Below, piece by piece: positions 25,746-33,389 of a DNA stretch of 64,000 nt. Source of the DNA: UBA1227 sp963629305 (GTDB lineage Bacteria > Bacillota > Clostridia > Oscillospirales > Acutalibacteraceae); assembly GCA_963629305.1 (NCBI GenBank), contig CAVGIJ010000005.1:1-64000 (forward strand), given 5' to 3'. Below the pieces are notes generated by a model. That model did no database searches. It was not told the origin of the DNA and worked only from the letters and a program-made list of their open reading frames with translations. The first letter of the stretch is position 1. Each line of letters opens with the position of its first letter. The position numbers and the translations under genes are program-made.

Positions 25746-26276
25746 ATGAATATTACTGTATATCTTGGGGCAAATGAAGGCAATGATCCCATTTTTCGAA
25801 AAGCTGTACATGAACTCGGTTGCTTTATCGGTGAAAGCGGAAACGGTCTGATTTACGGTGGTTCAAAAACCGGACTTATGGGCGTTCTTGCACAGGCTGT
25901 TCTTTCGACAGGCGGCAATGTAATCGGAGTTGAACCTCAATTCTTTGTTGATGAGGAATTGCAGCTTGACGGTTTGACGGAACTTATCATCACATCTGAT
26001 ATGAGTGAACGAAAAACTAAGATGATAGAACTCGGAGATGCATTCATCGCTTTTCCCGGCGGAACAGGTACACTTGAAGAAATATCTGAAGTCATGTCGA
26101 AGGTTTCTTTAAAACAACTCGATGCTCCGTGTATCCTCTACAATCTTGACGGGTACTATGACTCGCTCAAAGATTTGCTCCTTCATATGACTGAAAAAGG
26201 ATTATCATCAGATGAACGGCAAAAAGGTATATACTTTGCCTCAACGCTTGATGAGATAAAAGAAATTTTGAAATAA
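25746..26276 (+). CDS. LOG-family nucleotide 5'-monophosphate phosphoribohydrolase-like protein
   Basis: 176 residues of the TIGR00730/LOG Rossmann fold, with GLIYGGSKTGLMG (nucleotide site), the catalytic Arg region SDMSERKTKMIELGDAFIAF and the signature PGGTGTLEE. Plant homologues release free cytokinins; bacterial ones hydrolyse AMP-like nucleotides or are of unknown role. Probably cotranscribed with the B3/B4 gene. Confidence 0.9.
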   Translation: MNITVYLGANEGNDPIFRKAVHELGCFIGESGNGLIYGGSKTGLMGVLAQAVLSTGGNVIGVEPQFFVDEELQLDGLTELIITSDMSERKTKMIELGDAFIAFPGGTGTLEEISEVMSKVSLKQLDAPCILYNLDGYYDSLKDLLLHMTEKGLSSDERQKGIYFASTLDEIKEILK

Positions 26277-26433
26277 ACAGAGAAAAGTATAACCTTATGG
26301 AGGTGTTTGGTGACATGTGTAAGTTAAATGACGGTGTTATATTTGGATGGTGTAAGAAAAGGCAAGGCTGAGGGCATTCTGCAAGGCGATGCTCGCGGTG
26401 CAGAAAACACCGATAAAACGAATTGATTTTTTT
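26277..26433 (+). other. Intergenic stretch with possible gene remnant
   Basis: No complete gene is convincing here. A good ribosome site (GGAGGTG, 26299-26305) leads only to an 18-codon frame at 26315. A second frame, 26328-26426, encodes 32 residues (VRKGKAEGILQGDARGAEN) that recall the Glu/Gly/Lys-rich C-terminal tails of Rpn-type PD-(D/E)XK transposase proteins. It may be the tail of a decayed gene; the evidence is weak. Confidence 0.3.
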
Positions 26434-26468
26434 ACGGATGGTAGATAACACTGCCGTCCGTTTTTTTA
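26434..26468 (+). terminator. Intrinsic terminator of the 25061-26276 genes
   Basis: ACGGATGG (26434-26441) pairs with CCGTCCGT (26454-26461) with one G-U pair. A run of eight T follows. Confidence 0.75.
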
Positions 26469-26599
26469 TTTTTTGGTGTGTCAATGTAAAGTCCGTTTTA
26501 TGGGACATATGATGGTGTATAATGATGTCAGATAGAAAAAGGAAACCACTAACGCAGAAAAGATTTTGCATAACGGCAGAGAATGGAAAGGTGAAAGAT

Positions 26600-27421
26600 A
26601 TGGCATTTAAGATTGGATTTACAGCGGACAGCGGCGAAAAAAATGAACACATTGCTATTTCTACTTCTGCAAATCCGCGGCAAACGGAAAAACCACGCAA
26701 GTCTATGGTACAGATTTTTTTCCCGGAAAGGCAAATGACCCTGGCGTATTTCAATGATAAGTTTGACTTACACCGTGGAGACATGGTCTATGTAGACGGT
26801 AAGTTGGAAGGGATGCTCGGTCGCGTTACTGAAGTAAATTACAATTTTAAAATCAAGTTATCCGATTATAAGCGTGTTATAGCCGTGGTAGATAATGACG
26901 TACACGGTCAGTTCTTTATGGCAGGCAGCCATTTCGTTACCTTTGACCGTAAAGCTCTTCCAAAAGGCAAGGTTATCACATGGCTAAAGGCGCCGACAAA
27001 TGACGGGGAAGAGTTTGTCAGTGGTAATGATGATACTGCATTTCGCCTGGATGATCTTGGTGGGATGAATATTAATTCGGAAATCGCAGAGCGCGGGCAC
27101 GAATACTATATGGAAAGCAGAGTCAGATATATCTGCATAGACGGCACAAAGGGCTACGCCATTGTTGAGGGCAGAAAGACATACGAAGTGGAATTTGAAT
27201 ACCGAAACGGTGAGATCAGTCAGCTGGTTTGCTCATGCTTTTGCAGTTGCAATTGTAAACACGAATTTGCAGTAATGCTGCAACTGCGTGAAACGCTCGA
27301 ACTTATTGAGAAAAACTATGCTGACGAATACGAGAAGAGCGGATATTTTGCAGCAGTGAACAAAGGTATGTTGTTCACATTTGCCATTGACGGCAAAGAT
27401 AATAGCAGTTTTACCTTGTAA
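26600..27421 (+). CDS. SWIM-type zinc-finger protein, unknown function
   Basis: 273 residues. The C-terminal third holds CSCFCSCNCKHEFAVML, a CxC...CxH SWIM zinc-binding motif preceded by GHEYYMESRV as in other SWIM proteins. The N-terminal part (VQIFFPERQMTLAYFNDKFDLHRGDMVYVDGKLEG and following) looks like a beta-rich domain I do not recognise. SWIM fingers bind DNA or protein, often in recombination-related or SNF2 proteins. ATG 26600 is preferred over 26522 because GGAAAGG lies nine bases upstream. Confidence 0.75.
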   Translation: MAFKIGFTADSGEKNEHIAISTSANPRQTEKPRKSMVQIFFPERQMTLAYFNDKFDLHRGDMVYVDGKLEGMLGRVTEVNYNFKIKLSDYKRVIAVVDNDVHGQFFMAGSHFVTFDRKALPKGKVITWLKAPTNDGEEFVSGNDDTAFRLDDLGGMNINSEIAERGHEYYMESRVRYICIDGTKGYAIVEGRKTYEVEFEYRNGEISQLVCSCFCSCNCKHEFAVMLQLRETLELIEKNYADEYEKSGYFAAVNKGMLFTFAIDGKDNSSFTL

Positions 27422-27456
27422 GGCAGAAAAAATGTGGAAAAAGCAAAATTATTTTG

Positions 27457-27490
27457 AAAACGTCACCCGAAAGGATGGCGTTTTTCTTTA
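27457..27490 (+). terminator. Imperfect terminator between SWIM gene and asnB, probably bidirectional
   Basis: AAAACGTCACCC / GGATGGCGTTTT with a GAAA loop and one mismatch. T-runs lie on the plus side and the reverse complement ends in TTTTC for the converging asnB. Confidence 0.6.
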
Positions 27491-27507
27491 ATGGGATATC
27501 TGATATA

Positions 27508-29085
27508 TCACTTGCCGCTGTCACCGTAGTTTGAAAGAACTCTTGCTGACGGGTCATCTACGTCGCAGCCCTCCCACGATTTGTTCGGCATCCAGAAATC
27601 TACAACCATATCTGATTGCCCCGGATAGTATTTCTCAAAAATCTCGCGGTAGAGGAGAGACTCTTTTGTGAAAGGCTTTGCGTGAGAATACTTTTCTTTT
27701 TTCTCTGCATATTCCTCATCAGTGTAGAAGTCGTTTGCGTATTCTTTGAGATAGTCAACCATTGAATGTCCGACTGCATCTGAAAAAGCCGCCTTTTCAC
27801 GATAAAGAATATCATATGGGAGATAGTCGCCTTCAAATGCGTGTCGCAGAAGGTATTTGCCTTTTCCGTATTTGTTCATCTTCATTTCAGGGTCAATTGA
27901 CATAACGTATTTTACGAAGTCAAGGTCTCCGAAAGGAACACGTGCTTCGAGAGAGTTTACAGAAATACATCTGTCTGCACGGAGTACATCGTACATATGG
28001 AGCTCGTGTACACGCTTTACGGATTCTTTCCGGAACTCTTCGGCACTCGGTGCAAAGTCCGTATATTTGTATCCGAAAAGCTCGTCAGATATCTCACCCG
28101 TGAGAAGAACGCGGATATCTGTGTTTTCGTGAATCCATCTGCAAAGAAGATACATTCCCATGGATGCCCTTATAGTTGTGATATCATATGTGCCGAGAAT
28201 TTTTATTACATATTCGAGTGATGAGAGTACATCGTCCTTTGTGATTATAACTTCGGTATGATCACTGCCGATATATTCGGCAACTTCTTTTGCGTATTTA
28301 AGGTCTATGGCGTCCTCACTCATACCTATTGCGAAAGTCCTTATCGGAACGGGGGATTCCTTTTGGGCAATTGAACAAACAAGGGATGAATCAAGACCTC
28401 CTGAGAGGAGAAAGCCGACTTTTGCGTCTGAAATAAGCCTTTTGGTTATACCGGCAGTGAGCTTCTCATTGATGTTTTTGCATACAGTTTCAATATCATC
28501 ATGAGATACCTCGAAGACTTCTGTTATGTCATTGTAGCATGTAAATTTACCGCCTTTATAGTAGTGCCCCGGAGGAAACGGCATTACCTTTTTGCATATG
28601 GATACAAGGTTCTTAGCTTCGCTTGCAAATAGGATTACTCCCATGTCATCGTATCCGTAGTAAAGCGGACGAATACCGATAGGGTCCCTTGCGGCAATGT
28701 ATTCACCGGTTCTGCCGTCGTAAATTATCATTGCAAATTCCGCATCCAGCATTTTAAACATATTTATTCCGAATTCAAAATAAAGCGGAAGGAGAATCTC
28801 GCAGTCAGAGTCACTCTTGAAAGTGTACTTTTCTTCGAGAAGGGTTTTGAATTTCTTGAAACCGTATATTTCGCCGTTGCAGACAACATAACTTCCGTCG
28901 AGTTCAAAGGGCTGCATGCCTTCCGGGGTTAAACCCATTATGGCCAGGCGGTGAAACCCGAGAAGACCTTTACCCGTATTTATAATTCTTGAGTCGTCAG
29001 GACCACGTGAAACCGTTTCCTTGAATCCTTCTTCAAATTTTGAAATATCAATGCCACTGTCACAGTAGCCCATAATCGAACACAT
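27508..29085 (-). CDS. asnB: Asparagine synthase (glutamine-hydrolysing)
   Basis: Converts aspartate, glutamine and ATP to asparagine. The 525-residue protein has a class II glutaminase domain with nucleophile Cys2 (MCSIMGY), RGPDD and CNGEIYG, then the synthetase domain with PP-loop LLSGGLDSSLV and LLTGEISDELFGYKYT. These fit AsnB. It is the last gene of the minus-strand operon glnN-amt-asnB, 45 bases after the ammonium channel, so it spends glutamine made by the first gene. Confidence 0.95.
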   Translation of the reverse strand: MCSIMGYCDSGIDISKFEEGFKETVSRGPDDSRIINTGKGLLGFHRLAIMGLTPEGMQPFELDGSYVVCNGEIYGFKKFKTLLEEKYTFKSDSDCEILLPLYFEFGINMFKMLDAEFAMIIYDGRTGEYIAARDPIGIRPLYYGYDDMGVILFASEAKNLVSICKKVMPFPPGHYYKGGKFTCYNDITEVFEVSHDDIETVCKNINEKLTAGITKRLISDAKVGFLLSGGLDSSLVCSIAQKESPVPIRTFAIGMSEDAIDLKYAKEVAEYIGSDHTEVIITKDDVLSSLEYVIKILGTYDITTIRASMGMYLLCRWIHENTDIRVLLTGEISDELFGYKYTDFAPSAEEFRKESVKRVHELHMYDVLRADRCISVNSLEARVPFGDLDFVKYVMSIDPEMKMNKYGKGKYLLRHAFEGDYLPYDILYREKAAFSDAVGHSMVDYLKEYANDFYTDEEYAEKKEKYSHAKPFTKESLLYREIFEKYYPGQSDMVVDFWMPNKSWEGCDVDDPSARVLSNYGDSGK

Positions 29086-29130
29086 AAATTATAACCTCTT
29101 TAAAATTATTTTTCTTGTTTATATGAATCT

Positions 29131-30873
29131 TTACTCAACATCCTGTAGTGCATCGTAGCCTTCTTCGCCGGTACGAACCTTTACGACGTTTTCAACATCA
29201 TAAACGAAGATTTTACCGTCACCGATATGTCCGGTGTAAAGAATGCTCTTTGCCGTCTCAATGACATCTCTTACAGGTACTTTACTTACAACAATATCAA
29301 CCTGTACCTTCGGATGGAGACTTGTTTCAACAGGAACACCACGGTAGTATTCCGGCTTTCCGCCCTGAACGCCGCAACCGAGAACATGCGAAACCGTCAT
29401 GCCGTTGATTCCAAGTCCGGTGAGTGCGTTCTTGAGCGCATCGAATTTTGCTTCTTTACAGATGATCTCAACTTTTGTAAATTTGTGCGTTGTATCGTCA
29501 GCAGTTTCAAATGAAGGAACCTTCTTAACCGGAATTGCCTCGGTAACAGGAACATCCGCACCGATCGGTGTAGCAATGATTTCTTCGTCTCCTGCATAAG
29601 ATGTGTACTTATGAACTGACGGAGCAAAGTCAGGGTATGCACTCGGAAGACCGTGCTCTGCAATATCAAGACCTGCAATTTCATCTTCAGTGTCAGCACG
29701 AAGACCGTGGAATTTCTTTATAAGTGTAAATGTGATAATCATCATCACGGTTGCGTATGCTGCGACTGAAGCAAATCCGAGCATTTGAAGACCGAACTGT
29801 TTGAAATCTCCTGTGTAGAGGAGACCGTTAAGTCCTGCCGGCGCGTCGGGATTTGCAAGAAGTCCTACTGCAATTGTACCCCAGATACCATTTGCCATAT
29901 GAACGCCTACAGCACCTACAGGGTCATCGATGTGGAGCTTTAGATCAAGTAATTCAACAACTACAACAACAAGTATACCGGATACTATACCCACAACAGT
30001 CGAACCGATTGCATCATATGCATCACATCCGGCAGTGACACCTACAAGGCCTGCGAGAGACGCGTTGAGGCACATCGAAACATCCGGCTTTCCGTTCTTT
30101 ATCCATGTGTAAATCATAGTTGTAACTGTAGCAACAGACGGAGCTATTGTTGTTGTAAGAAAGATTGTTGCGAGTTCAGTCGGTGTTGTAGCTGCCGCAC
30201 CGTTGAATCCGTACCAACCGAGCCAGAGGATAAATACACCGAGAGCACCGATTGTTATGTTATGTCCCGGGATAGCGTTTACTTTGATTACTTTTCCGTC
30301 CTTGTCTCTCTTGTACTTACCAATACGAGGTCCGAGGAATATTGCACCTACGAGAGCGGCAATACCGCCTACCATGTGGATTGCACATGAACCTGCGTAG
30401 TCATGGAATCCGAGTGCCGAAAGCCAGCCGCCTCCCCAAATCCAGTGAGCTTCGATAGGGTATACGAAAAGAGAGATTACAGCCGAATAAATACAGTATG
30501 CCGAAAACTTTGTACGTTCTGCCATTGCACCTGAAACTATTGTTGCTGCAGTAGCGCAAAATACAAGGTTAAATACGAATGTTGAGGCTCCTGTAAAGCT
30601 TCCGTCTGCGGGACTTGCTATGAACTCTTTGAAATGAGTAAACAAGTCGAGGTTTGGAATTCCTACAAGACCGAACAATGTATCCTCTCCCATCATAAGA
30701 GAATAACCGAGAATCGAAAATACGATTGTTCCGATACAGAAGTCCATCAAGTTTTTCATTATGATATTTCCGGCGTTTTTCGCTCTGGTGAATCCGGCTT
30801 CAACCATTGCGAAGCCGGCCTGCATCCAAAACACCAATGCCGCACCTATCAAATACCAAAATTCTATGGTCAT
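29131..30873 (-). CDS. Ammonium channel fused to a C-terminal P-II domain (Amt-GlnK fusion)
   Basis: 580 residues. Residues 1-about 405 form an 11-helix AmtB channel (FWMQAGFAMVEAGFTRAKNAGNIIMKN, HWIWGGGWLS, HMVGGIAALVGA, PVGAVGVHMANGIWGT with the pore His pair). After a linker, about 468-575 is a complete P-II signal protein: KVEIICKEAKFDALKNAL, a T-loop GCGVQGGKPEYYRG keeping the Tyr at the usual tip, and TGHIGDGKIFVYDVENVVKVRTGE. Free GlnK normally plugs AmtB when 2-oxoglutarate is low; here regulator and channel are one chain. No separate glnK is present. It is cotranscribed with glnN. Confidence 0.93.
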   Translation of the reverse strand: MTIEFWYLIGAALVFWMQAGFAMVEAGFTRAKNAGNIIMKNLMDFCIGTIVFSILGYSLMMGEDTLFGLVGIPNLDLFTHFKEFIASPADGSFTGASTFVFNLVFCATAATIVSGAMAERTKFSAYCIYSAVISLFVYPIEAHWIWGGGWLSALGFHDYAGSCAIHMVGGIAALVGAIFLGPRIGKYKRDKDGKVIKVNAIPGHNITIGALGVFILWLGWYGFNGAAATTPTELATIFLTTTIAPSVATVTTMIYTWIKNGKPDVSMCLNASLAGLVGVTAGCDAYDAIGSTVVGIVSGILVVVVVELLDLKLHIDDPVGAVGVHMANGIWGTIAVGLLANPDAPAGLNGLLYTGDFKQFGLQMLGFASVAAYATVMMIITFTLIKKFHGLRADTEDEIAGLDIAEHGLPSAYPDFAPSVHKYTSYAGDEEIIATPIGADVPVTEAIPVKKVPSFETADDTTHKFTKVEIICKEAKFDALKNALTGLGINGMTVSHVLGCGVQGGKPEYYRGVPVETSLHPKVQVDIVVSKVPVRDVIETAKSILYTGHIGDGKIFVYDVENVVKVRTGEEGYDALQDVE

Positions 30874-30923
30874 CTAAAACACTTCTCTCTAAATGATTTT
30901 ATATTTTGTATATTTCAAAAAAT

Positions 30924-33020
30924 CTATCTTACGCCGAATAGCAGTTCACCGTAGGTTGGAAACGGCCAATATTTTTCTGCGGTAAGGGTTTCTGCCTCGT
31001 CACATACGATACGGAGCTCTGCCATCTTCTTGAGTATGTCATCACGTATGTACTCGGAAGCCTTCGTGATATCCGTAATAGTCTTATATTTGATGAGTGA
31101 TTTTTCAAGAGCGTCTGTTGCCTCGTAAATTTCATCAACAATAACCGAAAGTTTTGAAATCTTTTCCTTTTCATATTTGCCTGATGCTTCTCCGATAACT
31201 TCCGTTTTTGATTTATAAGTTTCGGCGAGGTCACAGATGTAATTCTCAACTGCAGGTAAAATTTCTTTGCCGGCCATATCAACCATTGTCAGCCCTTCAA
31301 TATTTACCGTCTTGCAATAGTTGTCGAGCATTATTTCATAACGTGACTGAATTTCCGGAACAGTAAATACCTTGTGAGACGTAAGCATATCCACGTTTTT
31401 CTTTTCAAGAAGCTTCGGAAATGCATCCGGAGTTGTGCGGAGGTTTGAAAGACCGCGTACTTCAGTTGCTTCTTTGATCCATGCATCATCGTATCCGTTT
31501 CCGTTGAAGATGATTCTTTTGTGGTCTTTTATGGTTTTCTTTATCATGTCATGGAGAGCCGTCTCAAAATCTGCAGCGCCTTCAAGTCTGTCAGCGTAAA
31601 CCTTAAGTGACTCCGCAACCGCTGCGTTGAGCATTATGTTTGCACAGGCAATGCTGTTTGATGAACCGAGCATACGGAATTCAAATTTGTTTCCCGTAAA
31701 TGCAAACGGCGATGTACGGTTTCTGTCAGTCGTATCTTTAGCAAATTTCGGAAGTACGCTTACTCCGAGTTTCATAACGGCCTTTTCCGTTCCGTTATAA
31801 GGTGTATCATTTTCAATCGCATCAAGTACGGCGGTGAGTTCATCACCGAGGAACATTGAGATAACTGCCGGAGGAGCTTCGTTTGCACCGAGTCTGTGAT
31901 CGTTTCCTGCTGTGGCAACGGAAATTCTGAGAAGATCCTGATAGTCGTCAACTGCTTTTATTACTGCGCAGAGGAAGAGCAGGAACTGTGCGTTTTCATA
32001 TGGAGTTTCACCCGGTGTTAAAAGGTTTACTCCGGTATCGGTTGAAATAGACCAGTTGTTGTGTTTGCCCGAGCCGTTTACACCTGCAAACGGTTTTTCA
32101 TGGAGGAGGCATACAAGACCGTGCTTTGCGGCAACTTTTTGCATAATCTCCATTGTGAGCTGGTTGTGATCAGTTGCGATGTTTGTTGTTGAGTATATCG
32201 GTGCAAGCTCATGCTGTGCAGGTGCAACCTCGTTATGTTCGGTTTTTGCGAGTATGCCGAGCTTCCAAAGTTCCTCGTTAAGATCCTTCATGTACTCTGC
32301 AACTCTCGGTTTGATTACACCGAAGTAGTGGTCATCCATTTCCTGACCCTTTGGAGGCATTGCACCGAAAAGTGTTCTTCCGGTAAAGATAAGGTCTTTT
32401 CTCTTATCATAAGTCTCTTTATCAACAAGGAAGTATTCCTGTTCAGGACCTACAGATGTCTTTACACACTTTACATCTGTATTGCCGAAGAGTTTTAAGA
32501 TTCTCATTGCCTGTTTGTTAAGTGCTTCCATAGAACGAAGGAGCGGAGTCTTTTTGTCAAGAGCCTCACCTCCGTATGAACAAAAGGCGGTAGGAATACA
32601 AAGCGTTTTATCTTTTATAAATGCGTAGGAGGTAGGATCCCATGCCGTGTATCCACGTGCTTCAAAAGTTGCACGGAGTCCGCCTGACGGGAATGAGGAG
32701 GCATCCGGTTCACCCTTTATAAGTTCTTTTCCGGAAAACTCCATTATTACGCGTCCGTCAGATGCAGGTGTGATAAAACTGTCGTGCTTCTCGGCCGTAA
32801 TCCCTGTAAGCGGCTGGAACCAATGTGTAAAATGTGTTGCTCCGTTTTCCACTGCCCAGTCTTTCATAGCAGAGGCTACGGCATTGGCAACATCATTATT
32901 AAGCTTTGCTCCTTCATCGATTGTCTTTTTCAGTGATGCATAGACCTTTGCCGAGAGCTTCGCCTTCATGACTCTGTCATCAAAAACAAGGCATCCGAAA
33001 TAGTCTGATACTGTTTTCAT
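30924..33020 (-). CDS. glnN: Glutamine synthetase type III
   Basis: About 698 residues, the large GSIII form common in Bacteroidetes, cyanobacteria and some Clostridia. Seen are VSDYFGCLVFDDRVM, THFTHWFQPLTG, FSGKELIKGEPDASSFPSGG, the ATP/metal motifs GPEQEYFLVD, TEHNEVAPAQHELAPIY and HEKPFAGVNGSGKHNNWS. It makes glutamine from glutamate and ammonium. ATG 33020 is chosen because AAAGGAG lies just upstream; the ORF start at 33083 lies within the regulatory leader. It is first in the minus-strand operon and is preceded by a terminator/hexaloop leader. Confidence 0.95.
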   Translation of the reverse strand: MKTVSDYFGCLVFDDRVMKAKLSAKVYASLKKTIDEGAKLNNDVANAVASAMKDWAVENGATHFTHWFQPLTGITAEKHDSFITPASDGRVIMEFSGKELIKGEPDASSFPSGGLRATFEARGYTAWDPTSYAFIKDKTLCIPTAFCSYGGEALDKKTPLLRSMEALNKQAMRILKLFGNTDVKCVKTSVGPEQEYFLVDKETYDKRKDLIFTGRTLFGAMPPKGQEMDDHYFGVIKPRVAEYMKDLNEELWKLGILAKTEHNEVAPAQHELAPIYSTTNIATDHNQLTMEIMQKVAAKHGLVCLLHEKPFAGVNGSGKHNNWSISTDTGVNLLTPGETPYENAQFLLFLCAVIKAVDDYQDLLRISVATAGNDHRLGANEAPPAVISMFLGDELTAVLDAIENDTPYNGTEKAVMKLGVSVLPKFAKDTTDRNRTSPFAFTGNKFEFRMLGSSNSIACANIMLNAAVAESLKVYADRLEGAADFETALHDMIKKTIKDHKRIIFNGNGYDDAWIKEATEVRGLSNLRTTPDAFPKLLEKKNVDMLTSHKVFTVPEIQSRYEIMLDNYCKTVNIEGLTMVDMAGKEILPAVENYICDLAETYKSKTEVIGEASGKYEKEKISKLSVIVDEIYEATDALEKSLIKYKTITDITKASEYIRDDILKKMAELRIVCDEAETLTAEKYWPFPTYGELLFGVR

Positions 33021-33081
33021 AGTCTGCACTCCTTTTCTAAATACGAGAAGAGGCAAATCCGCCGTTGAATGCAAATGATTC

Positions 33082-33097
33082 AAGACGTCTTTGCCTC
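33082..33097 (-). promoter_or_regulatory. Second ANTAR-type hexaloop in the glnN leader
   Basis: Read on the minus strand: stem GAGGC, loop AAAGAC, stem GTCTT (G-U pairs included). The loop has A at position 1 and G at position 4. Its 5' side can alternatively pair with TTTGCCTCTTCTC (33048-33060 region) just before the ribosome site, so two exclusive structures are possible. Confidence 0.55.
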
Positions 33098-33138
33098 TAC
33101 TCGATTTTTGTGGTAATAATGATTAGGAATTTTGAAAA

Positions 33139-33180
33139 TGAAAAAAGGCGTCAAGGAGACCGAATCTCCAAGACGCCTTT
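33139..33180 (-). terminator. Attenuator (leader terminator) of glnN
   Basis: Read on the minus strand: AAAGGCGTC, TT, GGAGA, loop TTCGG, TCTCC, TT, GACGCCTTTTTT. A long stem with an eight-T tract lies between the promoter and the gene, about 120 bases before the glnN start, so it must be overcome for expression. Confidence 0.85.
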
Positions 33181-33185
33181 GCCTT
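33170..33185 (-). promoter_or_regulatory. 5'-terminal ANTAR-type hexaloop of the glnN leader
   Basis: Read on the minus strand: stem AAGGC, loop AAAGGC (A1, G4), stem GTCTT. It starts about six bases after the predicted transcription start. Its loop and 3' side are the 5' arm of the terminator at 33139-33180, so the two structures exclude each other. Confidence 0.65.
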
Positions 33186-33197
33186 TTCATGTCAGCA

Positions 33198-33225
33198 ATT
33201 ATACGCCGCGAAAATCATTTGTCAA
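33198..33225 (-). promoter_or_regulatory. Sigma-A promoter of glnN-amt-asnB
   Basis: TTGACA (33225-33220) and TATAAT (33203-33198) on the minus strand with a 16-base spacer. Both boxes are perfect. Confidence 0.85.
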
Positions 33226-33230
33226 CACTT

Positions 33231-33250
33231 TTTTCAAAAATTTTTGAAAA
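33231..33250. promoter_or_regulatory. 20-bp palindrome between the divergent nitrogen promoters
   Basis: TTTTCAAAAATTTTTGAAAA is a perfect palindrome lying 5 bases from the minus-strand -35 box and 14 bases from the plus-strand -35 box. It could be a shared operator or, being A/T tracts, a pair of UP elements. Confidence 0.55.
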
Positions 33251-33264
33251 TTTCTCGAACTCGT

Positions 33265-33293
33265 TTGACATAGATTTTTATCTGTGATATAAT
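33265..33293 (+). promoter_or_regulatory. Sigma-A promoter of the glutamate synthase operon
   Basis: TTGACA (33265-33270), exact 17-base spacer, TATAAT (33288-33293): full consensus. Predicted transcription start is at about 33300. Confidence 0.87.
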
Positions 33294-33300
33294 CCCCGCA

Positions 33301-33318
33301 ATGAGCAAAGACGTTCAT
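33301..33318 (+). promoter_or_regulatory. 5'-terminal ANTAR-type hexaloop of the glutamate synthase leader
   Basis: Stem ATGAGC (33301-33306), loop AAAGAC (33307-33312; A1, G4), stem GTTCAT (33313-33318). The hairpin starts at or within a base or two of the predicted transcript end. Its loop and 3' arm are also the 5' arm of the terminator. Confidence 0.68.
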
Positions 33319-33370
33319 TCATTCAAAGGGATTCTTGCCCCTTGTATGAATGAGCGTCTTTTTTTTATTT
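33308..33370 (+). terminator. Attenuator (leader terminator) of the glutamate synthase operon
   Basis: A roughly 23-bp stem, 33308-33330 with 33338-33360 (three mismatches), has a seven-base loop and is followed by TTTTTTTTATTTTT. It sits between the promoter and the first gene (33390), so without antitermination most transcripts should end here. Confidence 0.87.
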
Positions 33371-33389
33371 TTCCGAAAGGATGACAATT

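Noticed and set aside
26167..26784. 205-residue minus-strand frame
   Set aside because: It runs antisense through the LOG-gene end, the terminator at 26434-26468 and the SWIM-gene start; no ribosome site or family likeness.
33065..33247. 60-residue plus-strand frame between the nitrogen operons
   Set aside because: It overlaps the glnN leader terminator, hexaloops and promoter; coding is unlikely.
33319..33337. A second hexaloop in the glutamate synthase leader around CAAAGGGATTCTTG
   Set aside because: Candidate loops starting with A and having G at position 4 are closed by at most one good pair; only a CAA/TTG stem with an eight-base loop forms, so it does not fit the ANTAR pattern.
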